Of a DNA stretch of 64,000 nt, positions 41,665 through 50,007 are shown piece after piece. Source of the stretch: Candidatus Hydrogenedens sp. (lineage in GTDB: Bacteria > Hydrogenedentota > Hydrogenedentia > Hydrogenedentales > JAEUWI01); the NCBI GenBank assembly GCA_016125095.1, contig WGMK01000027.1, positions 45,866 to 109,865 of the forward strand, given 5' to 3'. The position numbers and the translations under genes were made by a program. Position 1 is the stretch's first letter. Each line of letters starts with the position of its first letter. Below the pieces are notes generated by a model. It was not told where the DNA came from and ran no database searches. It saw nothing but the letters and a program-made list of their open reading frames with translations.

Positions 41665-43383
41665 ATGCCCGGAAATAACTTACTCAATACCAATACTGTA
41701 AATCTCGGCGACCTGCTTGGGAACGGGCGGATCTATCATGTCCCTCCATTCCAGCGGGACTATTCTTGGCAAGAAGAGCAATGGGAAGATCTATGGCAGG
41801 ACATAGTTGAACTCATCAAAGAGCCGGACGGACGACATTACATGGGGGCTCTGGTGCTCGAAGATCAAGGAGAACGTAGATACTCTATTATCGATGGCCA
41901 GCAGCGGCTCGCGACGTTAAGCATCTTGTCGCTGGCGATAATAGGCCGCATCGCACAACTTTCTGAAACAGGCGTAGAGCCCGAGAAGAATTCTCAACGA
42001 GTACAAGAACTTAAGGCAGGCTTCATTGGACAGAGGGATCCCGCATCGCTAATTGAAAGCGCCAAGCTCAATCTCAATGAGGGGGATGACCCATTTTACC
42101 AAGACTATCTGATTCGTTTTCGCTCGCCGAAGAACCCCCGCTCGCTCTCTAAGTCCAATCAGCAGCTTTGGAAGTGTTTCAATTACTACAGTGAACGCGT
42201 GGCCGCTCTCGACGAAGACTCAAATGATGGTCTATCTCTCGCTCTGCTCCTGAGCAAGACAATTGCCACAAAACTTCTTTTTATATCCATAACAGTAGAC
42301 GATGAACTCAACGCTTATACTGTTTTCGAAACACTGAATGCTCGAGGATTAGAACTTTCTGCCACAGATCTCTTAAAGAATTTTCTGTTTTCTCGTGTTA
42401 AAGTTGGTGCCGATCTAGAGTCTTTACGGCGCCGCTGGGCTAGGATAATCGGAACTGTGCGCCAAGAGCGTTTTCCCGAGCTCTTGCGTTTTCATTTTCT
42501 CTGCGACACGCCGAGGATTCGAAGCGAACGACTCTTCAAGCATGCTCGTGGCCGGATTCGTGATGCTAGCGACGTATTTAACTTGCTAGACGATCTGGAG
42601 TCCCGAGCAGACCTATTCTCGGCCCTGAGGGATCCAAGCCATGAATTCTGGATTGAAGAACCGGGATGCAAGGCGCATATCGTAGAACTCAATTTATTTC
42701 GGGCAACTCAAATGACTCCGTTGCTCTTTGCTGCGTACGAGCGGTTTTCTTCAGAAAACTTTCGACGGGCTCTTAGACTAGTCTCGGCCATAACTTTCCG
42801 CTATACCGTTGTTAGCGGTCTAAATCCAAACGAGCTAGAGCTTGTATATCATCGGGCGGCAAAAGCAGTCCTGAAAGGAGAAGCAACGAGCATACCCGAA
42901 GTATTCGAAATACTAAAGAGCATTTACGTAGATAACGACAAGTTTAAGCATGACTTCTCGCGTCTAGCCATCTCCAGCCGAGGTCCTCGAAAAAAGCTCA
43001 TAAAGTATATACTCTGCAAGTTAGAAGAAGACGAGAGTGGCATTGCGATCAATCCAGAAACCGAGCCAGGCACTATTGAACACATCCTGCCCGAGAATCC
43101 TGCTGCCACATGGGACAACTCAATAAGCATTGAGCATTGGGACAATGTGACGTACCGAATCGGGAATATGACTTTACTCGAGGTCACAAAAAATCGCACC
43201 ATTGGAAATCAGGCCTATAGCGAAAAGGCCTTGTCGTACGCCGATAGTCGGTATGAAATAACACGCATGATACCAGAGCACGCCCCAGAAGAATGGACTG
43301 TTTCATATATCGACGATCGCCAACAAAAAATGGCGAAGCGCGCGGCGCACATCTGGCGATCGGATTTCGATGCCGATTCATGA
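41665..43383 (+). CDS. DUF262/DUF1524 protein, GmrSD-type nuclease (defence candidate)
   Basis: 572 residues. The N-terminal DUF262 (GmrS-like) domain has VPPFQRDYSW (about 26-35) and the nucleotide-binding DGQQRLATL (about 76-84). The C-terminal DUF1524 (GmrD-like) HNH region has TIEHILPENPAATW (about 470-483) and IGNMTLLEVTKNR (about 493-505). GmrSD is a type IV restriction system that cuts modified phage DNA; related single-chain proteins also serve in other anti-phage systems. No partner gene is adjacent. Base composition is clearly lower in GC, with AT-ending codons, unlike the flanking fabD and nth-like genes, suggesting horizontal gain. The start could also be a GTG at 41656. Confidence 0.9.
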   Translation: MPGNNLLNTNTVNLGDLLGNGRIYHVPPFQRDYSWQEEQWEDLWQDIVELIKEPDGRHYMGALVLEDQGERRYSIIDGQQRLATLSILSLAIIGRIAQLSETGVEPEKNSQRVQELKAGFIGQRDPASLIESAKLNLNEGDDPFYQDYLIRFRSPKNPRSLSKSNQQLWKCFNYYSERVAALDEDSNDGLSLALLLSKTIATKLLFISITVDDELNAYTVFETLNARGLELSATDLLKNFLFSRVKVGADLESLRRRWARIIGTVRQERFPELLRFHFLCDTPRIRSERLFKHARGRIRDASDVFNLLDDLESRADLFSALRDPSHEFWIEEPGCKAHIVELNLFRATQMTPLLFAAYERFSSENFRRALRLVSAITFRYTVVSGLNPNELELVYHRAAKAVLKGEATSIPEVFEILKSIYVDNDKFKHDFSRLAISSRGPRKKLIKYILCKLEEDESGIAINPETEPGTIEHILPENPAATWDNSISIEHWDNVTYRIGNMTLLEVTKNRTIGNQAYSEKALSYADSRYEITRMIPEHAPEEWTVSYIDDRQQKMAKRAAHIWRSDFDADS

Positions 43384-44058
43384 AGCGCCCTTCCCCAGCA
43401 TCGGCTGCAGGGGGCAGCCTTCGCAGCGGGGATGGCTTTTGCAGTAGTCCTTGCCGGTGAAGACGATGAGGCCGTGGTATTCCTGCCAGTGCTGCACGTC
43501 GGGCTCGAGGTGGGTTTCGAACACGTGGCGCAGGGGTTCGTAGCCGATGGTGTCGGGCACGATACCGTGGCGGCTGAGGATGCGGCGGGTGTAGGCATCC
43601 ACCACGAACACGGGCTTGTGACAGGCGTAGAGCAGGATGTCGTCGGCGGTTTCCGGGCCGATGCCGTGGAGCGCGAGCAGTTCTCCGCGCAGCGGCCCGA
43701 GCGGCCGCTTGGCCATGCGGTCCATACGGCCGCCGTAGTGCTCGAGCAAATGCTCCGCGAAAATCCGCAGCCGCTTCGCTTTCTGCCGGAAATAGCCCGA
43801 CGGCCTAATGGCCTCCTCTAGCGCGGTGGTATCCGCTGCAGCCAGCGCGCGCGGCGACAGCAGCTTCGCGCGCTTCAGGTTCGCGATGGCCTTCTCGACA
43901 TTGGTCCACGCGGTGTTCTGCGTGAGGATAGCGCCGACGGCGATCTCGAAGGGCGTATCGCCCGGCCACCAGTGCGTCGGGCCGAAGCGCTCGGCCATGC
44001 GGTCGTAGGCCTCGCGCAGGAAACGCGCGGTGGCGGGGTGTTTTTCCGGTGTGGTCAT
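43378..44058 (-). CDS. Endonuclease III-like HhH-GPD DNA glycosylase
   Basis: 226 residues. A helix-hairpin-helix with Gly/Pro loop (LHGIGPETADDILLYAC, about 130-146) is followed by the catalytic Asp in VFVVDAYTRRILSRHG. Where Nth has the lyase Lys (GVGRKTA), this protein has Glu (GIGPETA), so it is probably a monofunctional glycosylase. A C-terminal cluster CKSHPRCEGC has three Cys; the fourth ligand normally found 5-6 residues later is missing in the last 12 residues. The gene converges on the GmrSD-like gene, stop codons abutting. Confidence 0.88.
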   Translation of the reverse strand: MTTPEKHPATARFLREAYDRMAERFGPTHWWPGDTPFEIAVGAILTQNTAWTNVEKAIANLKRAKLLSPRALAAADTTALEEAIRPSGYFRQKAKRLRIFAEHLLEHYGGRMDRMAKRPLGPLRGELLALHGIGPETADDILLYACHKPVFVVDAYTRRILSRHGIVPDTIGYEPLRHVFETHLEPDVQHWQEYHGLIVFTGKDYCKSHPRCEGCPLQPMLGKGAS

Positions 44059-44105
44059 GGGCCGATGCTACCGCGCGCCGCGCCTTCGCCACAAGGCGCC
44101 GGGGC

Positions 44106-44134
44106 TTGCAGGGACGCTGCAAAGCGCATACCAT
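44106..44134 (+). promoter_or_regulatory. Promoter of the GH172 gene
   Basis: TTGCAG (44106-44111) and TACCAT (44129-44134) are 17 bp apart. A leader of about 27 nt includes AAGGGAG before the ATG at 44168. Confidence 0.5.
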
Positions 44135-44167
44135 GGTGGGATTCGGTTTCCAAGGGAGTTTCACGCC

Positions 44168-46165
44168 ATGAAGTACGCCGTTGCCCTGCTGCTGGCCACG
44201 CTGGCCTTGTCTACGCCCGCGTTCGGTCAGGTCACCTACCGCTCGCTCATCGAAGAAATGAATGATTTGCCGCGTCTGGCGGAGATGCCCGACCCGTGGT
44301 ACGCGACGCGGCAGTTCAGCAGCTACGACCGACGCGCGACGGACCCGAACGTGCCGACCGACGAGAACTGGTTCGCCAATGGCGACCGTGGAAACTACCT
44401 GCGCATCGACGACACGCAGCTGGGCGATCAGTTCGTGCTGCTCGATGTGGACGGTCCCGGCGCCATCGTGCGGTTCTGGTCGGCCAACCCCGACGACGCG
44501 GGCACGCTGCGCATCTACATCGACGACGACTACGAGCCGGTGATCGAGATGCCGCTGCGCGACTATTTGAGCGGCGAGAACAGCGCTTCACCTGCGCCCA
44601 TTGGCCACGTGGCGGGCCGCGGCTGGAATTCCTACACGCCCATCCCCTTTGCCGACCACTGCCGCATCACCTGCAGCAAGCCGGATTTCTATTACATCAT
44701 CGACTACCGCGCTTATGCAGAAGGCACGGCGGTCGAGTCGCTGACCAAGCCGATCCTGCACAACAACGTCGAGGCGCTGGTCGATGCCGCGCGGGCGCTG
44801 GGCGAACCGGCGCACGCGCAGCTGCCGCTAGAACCCAAGACGATCGAGCCGGGGGCCACGCTCGAAGAGACCATCGGGAATGGCAATCCCGGGATGATTA
44901 CTGCACTGAACGCGCGCGTCGAGGCGGAGGACCTGGAAACGGTGCTGCGCAGTCTCGTGCTCAGCATCACCTTCGACGACGAGGAAACCGTGCGCGCGCC
45001 GCTGGGCGACTTTTTCGGGACGGCGCCGGGCGCGAACGAATTCCGGTCCCTGCCGCTGGCGGTCGAGGGCACGACGCTCTATTCGCGGTGGGCCATGCCC
45101 TTCCAGATGCAGGCGGTGCTGCGTATCGAGAACCACGGCGGTGCTCCTGCGGATGTGGCCGTGGCGTGGTCGGGCGAAGCAGGCTACGACTGGACCGGAC
45201 GTTCGATGTATTTCCACGCCAAGTGGCGCGCGGAGGCGGATATTCCCACGCATCCGCGGCGCGACTGGAACTTCGCGGAGCTGGCGGGCGAGGGCCGGCT
45301 GGTGGGCACCATGCTGCACATCGCGAACCCGGTGAAGGCGTGGTGGGGCGAGGGCGACGAGAAAATCTACGTGGACGGAGCCACCTTCCCCACGTGGTTC
45401 GGCACCGGTTCGGAAGACTTCTTCGGCTATGCCTGGAGCGACAACCACACCTTCACGCACGCCTACCACAACCAGCCGCGTTCCGATGGTCCGGGCAACT
45501 TCGGCCATTCCTGCGTCAGCCGCTTCCTCATCATGGACGACATCCCCTTTGCGAATGACCTGAAGTTCGACATGGAGGTCTGGCATTGGGAGGAAACGCA
45601 GGTGACCCAATCGGCGATGGTCTATTGGTACGCCAAGGCCGGCGCGCGCGATAACTTCGGCTCCATCGACGACGCCTCGCTCGTGGTGCCGCCGCTGCCC
45701 GAGCCGCCCGTTCCGCTGGCCGTGCCCGGCGCTATCGAGGGCGAGAAGATGCGCGTCATCCAGGTCTCCGGCGGCAAGGTCGACAGCCAATACAGCGATG
45801 CGTGGCCGTGGAGCCGCGGCGAGCAGGTGTGGTGGCAGGATGCCGAGCCGGGCGATACGCTCACGCTCGGCTTCGAGGTGCCGGAGTTCGGCACTTATCA
45901 GGTGCGCGGCGTGTTCACCAAGGCGCCCGATTACGGCATCGCCACGGTGGCCGTGAACGAAGACCCGGCCAGCACGCCGCTCGACTTCTACCATACCGGC
46001 GTCATCGTCACGGAGACCCCGATCGAACTCGGCACGCATGCATTGAAGACGGGTGAGAACGAACTGAAGATCGCGATTACCGGTTCGAACGACGAGGCGA
46101 GTCCCGCGCGGCATATGGTCGGCGTGGACTACCTGCTGCTCGAACGCGTGCCGGATGCCGAATAA
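44168..46165 (+). CDS. Secreted DUF2961 / GH172-family glycoside hydrolase
   Basis: 665 residues with a signal peptide (1-21, ending PAFGQ). Residues about 30-420 match the DUF2961 double jelly-roll, now glycoside hydrolase family 172, whose characterised member is an alpha-D-fructofuranosidase with two catalytic Glu 21 residues apart. Here WWGEGDEKIYVDG and FGTGSEDFFGYAW carry Glu residues 21 positions apart, matching. The last ~180 residues form a separate beta-rich domain (GEQVWWQDAEPGDTLTLGF, then VGVDYLLLERV), perhaps carbohydrate-binding. The substrate is unknown. Confidence 0.85.
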   Translation: MKYAVALLLATLALSTPAFGQVTYRSLIEEMNDLPRLAEMPDPWYATRQFSSYDRRATDPNVPTDENWFANGDRGNYLRIDDTQLGDQFVLLDVDGPGAIVRFWSANPDDAGTLRIYIDDDYEPVIEMPLRDYLSGENSASPAPIGHVAGRGWNSYTPIPFADHCRITCSKPDFYYIIDYRAYAEGTAVESLTKPILHNNVEALVDAARALGEPAHAQLPLEPKTIEPGATLEETIGNGNPGMITALNARVEAEDLETVLRSLVLSITFDDEETVRAPLGDFFGTAPGANEFRSLPLAVEGTTLYSRWAMPFQMQAVLRIENHGGAPADVAVAWSGEAGYDWTGRSMYFHAKWRAEADIPTHPRRDWNFAELAGEGRLVGTMLHIANPVKAWWGEGDEKIYVDGATFPTWFGTGSEDFFGYAWSDNHTFTHAYHNQPRSDGPGNFGHSCVSRFLIMDDIPFANDLKFDMEVWHWEETQVTQSAMVYWYAKAGARDNFGSIDDASLVVPPLPEPPVPLAVPGAIEGEKMRVIQVSGGKVDSQYSDAWPWSRGEQVWWQDAEPGDTLTLGFEVPEFGTYQVRGVFTKAPDYGIATVAVNEDPASTPLDFYHTGVIVTETPIELGTHALKTGENELKIAITGSNDEASPARHMVGVDYLLLERVPDAE

Positions 46166-46190
46166 GGCGCGGGCGCACGATCCAATCCGC

Positions 46191-46196
46191 TATACT
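46191..46196 (+). promoter_or_regulatory. TATACT -10 box just upstream of thiG
   Basis: A TATACT hexamer ends 7 nt before the ATG at 46204 with no Shine-Dalgarno sequence in between, so the thiG transcript may be leaderless. No good -35 is visible. Confidence 0.4.
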
Positions 46197-46203
46197 CCCC
46201 GCC

Positions 46204-47001
46204 ATGGAAGATCCCGCTCCCTATATCATTGATCCCCTCGTCATCGCCGGGCGCTCGTTCGCGTCGCGCCTGATGATCGGCACCGGCAAGTTCCCCTCGG
46301 CCGCGGCGCTGCGCCAATGCATCGACGCCAGCGGCGCGGAGATCATCACCGTCGCCCTGCGCCGGGTCGACCTGAACAATCCGGACGAGCAAGGCATCCT
46401 TTCGGCCATCGACCCGGACCGCAAGCTGATCCTTCCGAACACCAGCGGGGCGCGCACGGCCGACGAAGCGGTGCGCCTGGCCAAGCTGGCGCGCGCGGCG
46501 GGGCTGCCGCCGTGGGTGAAGCTCGAGCTGACCCCCGAGCCGCGCCACCTGCTGCCCGATCCCATCGAAACCCTCCGCGCCGCCGAGATGCTGGTGAAGG
46601 AGGGCTTCGTGGTGCTGCCCTATATCCAGGCCGACCCGATTCTGGCGAAGCGGCTGGAAGAGGCCGGCACGGCCACGGTCATGCCGCTGGGCGCGCCCAT
46701 CGGCAGCAACCGAGGCCTGAAAACACGCGATCTCGTGCGCATTATCATCGAGCAGGCCACCGTCCCCGTGGTGGTGGATGCCGGGCTGGGGGCGCCTTCG
46801 CATGCCGCCGAAGCCATGGAACTCGGCGCGGACGCCGTGCTGGTAAACACTGCCCTGGCCGATGCCACCGACCACGCCGAGATGGGCCGCGCCTTCGCCC
46901 TCGCCACCGAAGCCGGGCGCCGTGCCTACCGCGCCGGGCTGGGGCCGCAGCGCTATTCGGCCGAGGCCAGCTCGCCGCTCACCGGCTTCCTGGGCGCCTG
47001 A
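46204..47001 (+). CDS. thiG: Thiazole synthase ThiG
   Basis: Forms the thiazole phosphate ring of thiamine from 1-deoxyxylulose 5-phosphate, thiocarboxylated ThiS and an imine. 265 residues, normal length. Motifs are RLMIGTGKFPS (near 22), ITVALRRVD, the Schiff-base Lys in WVKLELTPEP (near 106) and the phosphate loop in DAGLGAPSHAAEAMELGADAVLVNTA (starts near 195). It stands alone: no thiS, thiF, thiH or thiO is in the window. Confidence 0.96.
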   Translation: MEDPAPYIIDPLVIAGRSFASRLMIGTGKFPSAAALRQCIDASGAEIITVALRRVDLNNPDEQGILSAIDPDRKLILPNTSGARTADEAVRLAKLARAAGLPPWVKLELTPEPRHLLPDPIETLRAAEMLVKEGFVVLPYIQADPILAKRLEEAGTATVMPLGAPIGSNRGLKTRDLVRIIIEQATVPVVVDAGLGAPSHAAEAMELGADAVLVNTALADATDHAEMGRAFALATEAGRRAYRAGLGPQRYSAEASSPLTGFLGA

Positions 47002-47049
47002 GCCCGCCCCTGCGCATGGCGCGGGGAGTGGCAGGCGCGCGCGCATGGG

Positions 47050-47058
47050 TGCTACACT
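47050..47058 (+). promoter_or_regulatory. Extended -10 upstream of serC
   Basis: TGCTACACT at 47050-47058, 62 bp before the serC GTG, matches the TGC-TAnnnT pattern ahead of other genes here. No clear -35. Confidence 0.4.
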
Positions 47059-47120
47059 TTCCGCTTTCCCCGCCGCAGACCGGCGTACAACCTGAACACT
47101 TCCCCAGAAGGAATACCGAC

Positions 47121-48209
47121 GTGGAACAACGCGCATTCAATTTTTCGGCGGGACCCGCGGGCCTGCCGCTGCCGGTGCTGGAAAAGATTCAACGCGACCT
47201 GCTGGTGTATCCGGGCGCGGGCGCGTCGGTCATGGAAATCAGCCACCGGTCGAAGACCTTCGCCGCCATTCACGAGCAGGCCAAGAGCAACATCAAGCAG
47301 CTGCTGAACCTGCCGGACAACTACCATGTGCTGTTCGCACAGGGCGGCGCGACGATGCAGTTCACGATGATCGGCATGAACTTCCTGCAGGGAAAATCGG
47401 CCGACTACATCGACTGCGGCGCGTGGGCGAAGAAGGCCATCGAGGAAGCCAAGAAGTTCGGTACGGCGCGCGTCTGCTGGACGGGCAAGGCCGAGAACTA
47501 CAAGCGCATGCCCAAGACGCCGGACCTGGATCTCGACGCGAATGCCGCCTTCGTGCACATGACCAGCAACGAGACCATTCAGGGTATCGAATTTTTTGAC
47601 GAGCCCGAAACGGGCAGCGTGCCGCTGATTGCCGACGCCTCGTCGGATTTCCTCAGCCGCCCGATCGACATCAGCAAATACGCCCTGCTCTACGCGGGCG
47701 CCCAGAAGAACGTGGGCCCCTCCGGCGTGGCCGTCGCCATCATTCGCGACGACATGCTCGAGCGCGTGCCGGCGGGCCTGCCGTCGCTGCTGGATTACCG
47801 CCTGCTGCAGGAAAACGACTCGCTTTACAACACGCCGCCCTGCTTCGCCATCTACGTGGTGGCCCTCACCACGCAATGGCTGCTGGACGAGATGGGCGGG
47901 CTGGCCGGCATCGAGGCGCACAACCGCAAGAAGGCCGCCATCCTGTACGACGCGATCGACCAGAGCGGCGGGTTCTACGTGGGCCACGCCGAGCGCGATT
48001 CGCGTTCGCTGATGAACGTGACCTTCGTGCTGGCGAACAAGGACCTCGAGGGCGAGTTCATCGCGCAGGCCAAGGCGGCCGGGCTCGACGAGCTCAAGGG
48101 CCACCGCTCGGTCGGCGGCTGCCGCGCGTCCATCTACAACGCCATGCCGCTGGCAGGCTGCGAAGCGCTCGCGCAGTTCATGCGCGACTTCCAGCAGAAG
48201 CACGGCTGA
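47121..48209 (+). CDS. serC: Phosphoserine aminotransferase
   Basis: A PLP enzyme of serine (and pyridoxine) synthesis. 362 residues from the GTG at 47121, which has AGAAGGA upstream. It opens EQRAFNFSAGPAGLPLPVLE, with GASVMEISHRSK, the PLP Lys in LLYAGAQKNVGPSG (near 195) and the C-terminal HRSVGGCRASIYNAMP. The open frame upstream is a thiG shadow. The epimerase gene follows 8 bp later. Confidence 0.97.
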   Translation: MEQRAFNFSAGPAGLPLPVLEKIQRDLLVYPGAGASVMEISHRSKTFAAIHEQAKSNIKQLLNLPDNYHVLFAQGGATMQFTMIGMNFLQGKSADYIDCGAWAKKAIEEAKKFGTARVCWTGKAENYKRMPKTPDLDLDANAAFVHMTSNETIQGIEFFDEPETGSVPLIADASSDFLSRPIDISKYALLYAGAQKNVGPSGVAVAIIRDDMLERVPAGLPSLLDYRLLQENDSLYNTPPCFAIYVVALTTQWLLDEMGGLAGIEAHNRKKAAILYDAIDQSGGFYVGHAERDSRSLMNVTFVLANKDLEGEFIAQAKAAGLDELKGHRSVGGCRASIYNAMPLAGCEALAQFMRDFQQKHG

Positions 48210-48217
48210 GGCATGCC

Positions 48218-49048
48218 TTGCGCGCGCTGATTGCCGGATGCGGCTATGTGGGCACGGCGCTGGGCAACCGCCTGGCGGCACAGGGCCACGAAGTCACCGG
48301 CACGCGGCGCACGATTCCGAACAGCGAAAGTCCGATTCATTGGGCCGCAGCCGATGTGCTGCGGCCCGATTCTTTTTCCGCGCTGCCGGGCGGTTTCGAT
48401 TGGGCCGTGTATGCCGTGTCGGCCGCCGCGCACACCGACGACGCCTACCGCGCGGCCTATGTGGACGGCCTGCGGAACACGCTCGATTTTTTGCGGGCGA
48501 CCTCGCCGGAATTGAGACGTGTGGTGTTCGTGAGCAGCACCGGCGTCTACCACCAGAATTCCGGCGAGACCGTGGACGAAGACAGCCCCGCCGAGCCCGC
48601 GCGCTTCAGCGGCACGCGGCTGTTGGAAGGCGAAGCGGTGCTGCGGGAAAGCGGCCTGCCGGGCGTGGTGGTGCGCTTTAGCGGCATCTACGGTCCCGGC
48701 CGCGACCGCACCGTACGAAGCGTGCGCGAAGGTACCGCGCGCCTGAGCCCGCAGCCCGCCGTGCTGAACCACATCCACCGCGACGATTGCGCCGGGGTGC
48801 TCGCCCACGTGCTGCAGTTGGACGATCCCGCGCCGCGCTACCTCGGCACCGATTGCGAACCGGTGCTGAAAAATGACGCGCTCCGATGGATCGCCGAACA
48901 ATTGGGCCTACCCGAACCGCCCGAGGCCGAGGCCACCGACGCCCCGGTCCGCGGCGGATACCGGTACTACAGCAACCGCCGCCTGTGCGAAAGCGGATAT
49001 GCGTTCGCGTATCCGACTTATCGCGAAGGGTACGCGGGGCTGCTGTAG
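48218..49048 (+). CDS. YeeZ-like NAD-dependent epimerase/dehydratase
   Basis: 276 residues from a TTG at 48218 with GAGG 6 nt upstream. A Rossmann GxxGxxG is present as IAGCGYVGTALGNRL, then VVFVSSTGVYHQNSGE and VVRFSGIYGPGRDR. As in other atypical SDRs of the YeeZ type, no YxxxK pair is seen. The substrate is unknown. Probably co-transcribed with serC. Confidence 0.83.
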   Translation: MRALIAGCGYVGTALGNRLAAQGHEVTGTRRTIPNSESPIHWAAADVLRPDSFSALPGGFDWAVYAVSAAAHTDDAYRAAYVDGLRNTLDFLRATSPELRRVVFVSSTGVYHQNSGETVDEDSPAEPARFSGTRLLEGEAVLRESGLPGVVVRFSGIYGPGRDRTVRSVREGTARLSPQPAVLNHIHRDDCAGVLAHVLQLDDPAPRYLGTDCEPVLKNDALRWIAEQLGLPEPPEAEATDAPVRGGYRYYSNRRLCESGYAFAYPTYREGYAGLL

Positions 49049-49059
49049 AGGATTCGTTC

Positions 49060-49180
49060 GGTGGGGCGAGCGTACCCGCGCGCCATCTTAACTGCACGGT
49101 GGGGCGAGACTCCGTCGAGTTGTCTTGATGCAAAAGCGTGTACTCAACGCCAAGATGGCTCGCGGTACGCTCGCCCTACC
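49060..49180. repeat. Cluster of three copies of a 30-bp repeat
   Basis: Copies lie at 49060-49089 and 49098-49126 (forward) and 49152-49180 (inverted). All share GGTGGGGCGAG at one end and a CATCTTG-like other end. The first and third are near-perfect inverted partners, with two mismatches and one indel. A fourth, inverted copy is at 49758-49787, beyond the small gene. Confidence 0.8.
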
Positions 49181-49205
49181 GGAGTGTGCAACGAGGTTTC
49201 CGGCC

Positions 49206-49706
49206 ATGCTTTGCCCAGTATTGTCCATGCAGGCCATCCTTCTGTTGTGCCTTGTTACCGTCTCCACGCTTTGCACAGCATGCGCAAGTCACGTTGGCCC
49301 ATCACTCGACCGAGCAGCAGAACCCCAAGCGGAGCATCCGCCCGAAGTACGAGTATGCTTCGACTTTCTCGAGGCTGTTCGCAAGCGCGATTCTACGCAG
49401 GCGCGAACGCTGGTGAGCCTTGCGTTCGAGGAGCAATCGAAGGAATCGTTCGCTTCGTTCATGGAAAGATGCGAGTGGACTCCGTATGCCGAGTCGTTGC
49501 TCACCCGAAAAGCGTCGGGTAGGAACGTGGAGATTGTTCATCTGACCGCGCTTGTGAGCGGTGAAGGGTACCTCACGCTCAGCCGTATCGACTTCGAGGT
49601 AATTCGCGAAGGGGATGCTTGGAAAATCGAGCGGTGGCAATGGGGCGATGACATCGACCTGCCTATTCCTGCCGACTGGCACGAACGGCTGTGGCCGGCC
49701 GAGTAA
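49206..49706 (+). CDS. Small secreted protein, probable lipoprotein, unknown function
   Basis: 166 residues from the ATG at 49206 (CGAGG upstream); an ATG at 49227 would also give a signal peptide. The hydrophobic stretch ends LCTAC, a non-canonical lipobox, so lipidation is possible. The mature part has a helical region (VCFDFLEAVRKRDSTQARTL) and a beta region ending IERWQWGDDIDLPIPADW, reminiscent of NTF2-like or DUF4878-type small domains, though no match is certain. Copies of a 30-bp repeat lie on both sides of the gene, and composition is slightly lower in GC than the neighbours. Confidence 0.7.
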   Translation: MLCPVLSMQAILLLCLVTVSTLCTACASHVGPSLDRAAEPQAEHPPEVRVCFDFLEAVRKRDSTQARTLVSLAFEEQSKESFASFMERCEWTPYAESLLTRKASGRNVEIVHLTALVSGEGYLTLSRIDFEVIREGDAWKIERWQWGDDIDLPIPADWHERLWPAE

Positions 49707-50007
49707 CGCAAATCTATAGCGCTTTCTCTCGACCCGGTGCCATAAACACGCTGGCACCAAGATGGCTAGACGGAGTCTCGCCCCGCCTTCCCGATGTCCT
49801 TACGGCCTATCCTCTTACAGCTTCGCCGCTTTGGACTTCGGCACCGCCCGCTCCGAAGGGTCTTGACCGGCACCAGCACCTGTGGTTAACTAGTTTCATT
49901 GACCAGAGTCGAACCGATTTCTTCCCCTCACCTTTGCGTGCTGCGGCAGGTCCGCTTGTCCGATGCATCGAACGCTCCGTGCCGAGGGTACGATCGGAGG
50001 CGAATTC
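49707..50007. other. Intergenic region before the diguanylate cyclase gene
   Basis: 301 bp holding a small inverted repeat GGTGCC/GGCACC (49736-49758) and the fourth repeat copy (49758-49787). The ribosome site GGAGG (49996-50000) of the next gene is at the end. Nothing else was found. Confidence 0.6.
49758..49787. repeat. Fourth copy of the 30-bp repeat, inverted
   Basis: Reads CAAGATGG, a variable middle, then CTCGCCCCGCC. It is the reverse complement of the copy at 49098-49126 with about four mismatches. With the three copies at 49060-49180 it brackets the small secreted-protein gene. Confidence 0.75.

Noticed and set aside
49880..49945. tRNA-like GGTTCGACT on the minus strand
   Set aside because: The flanking bases do not form a T-arm stem and no anticodon or acceptor stem can be drawn.
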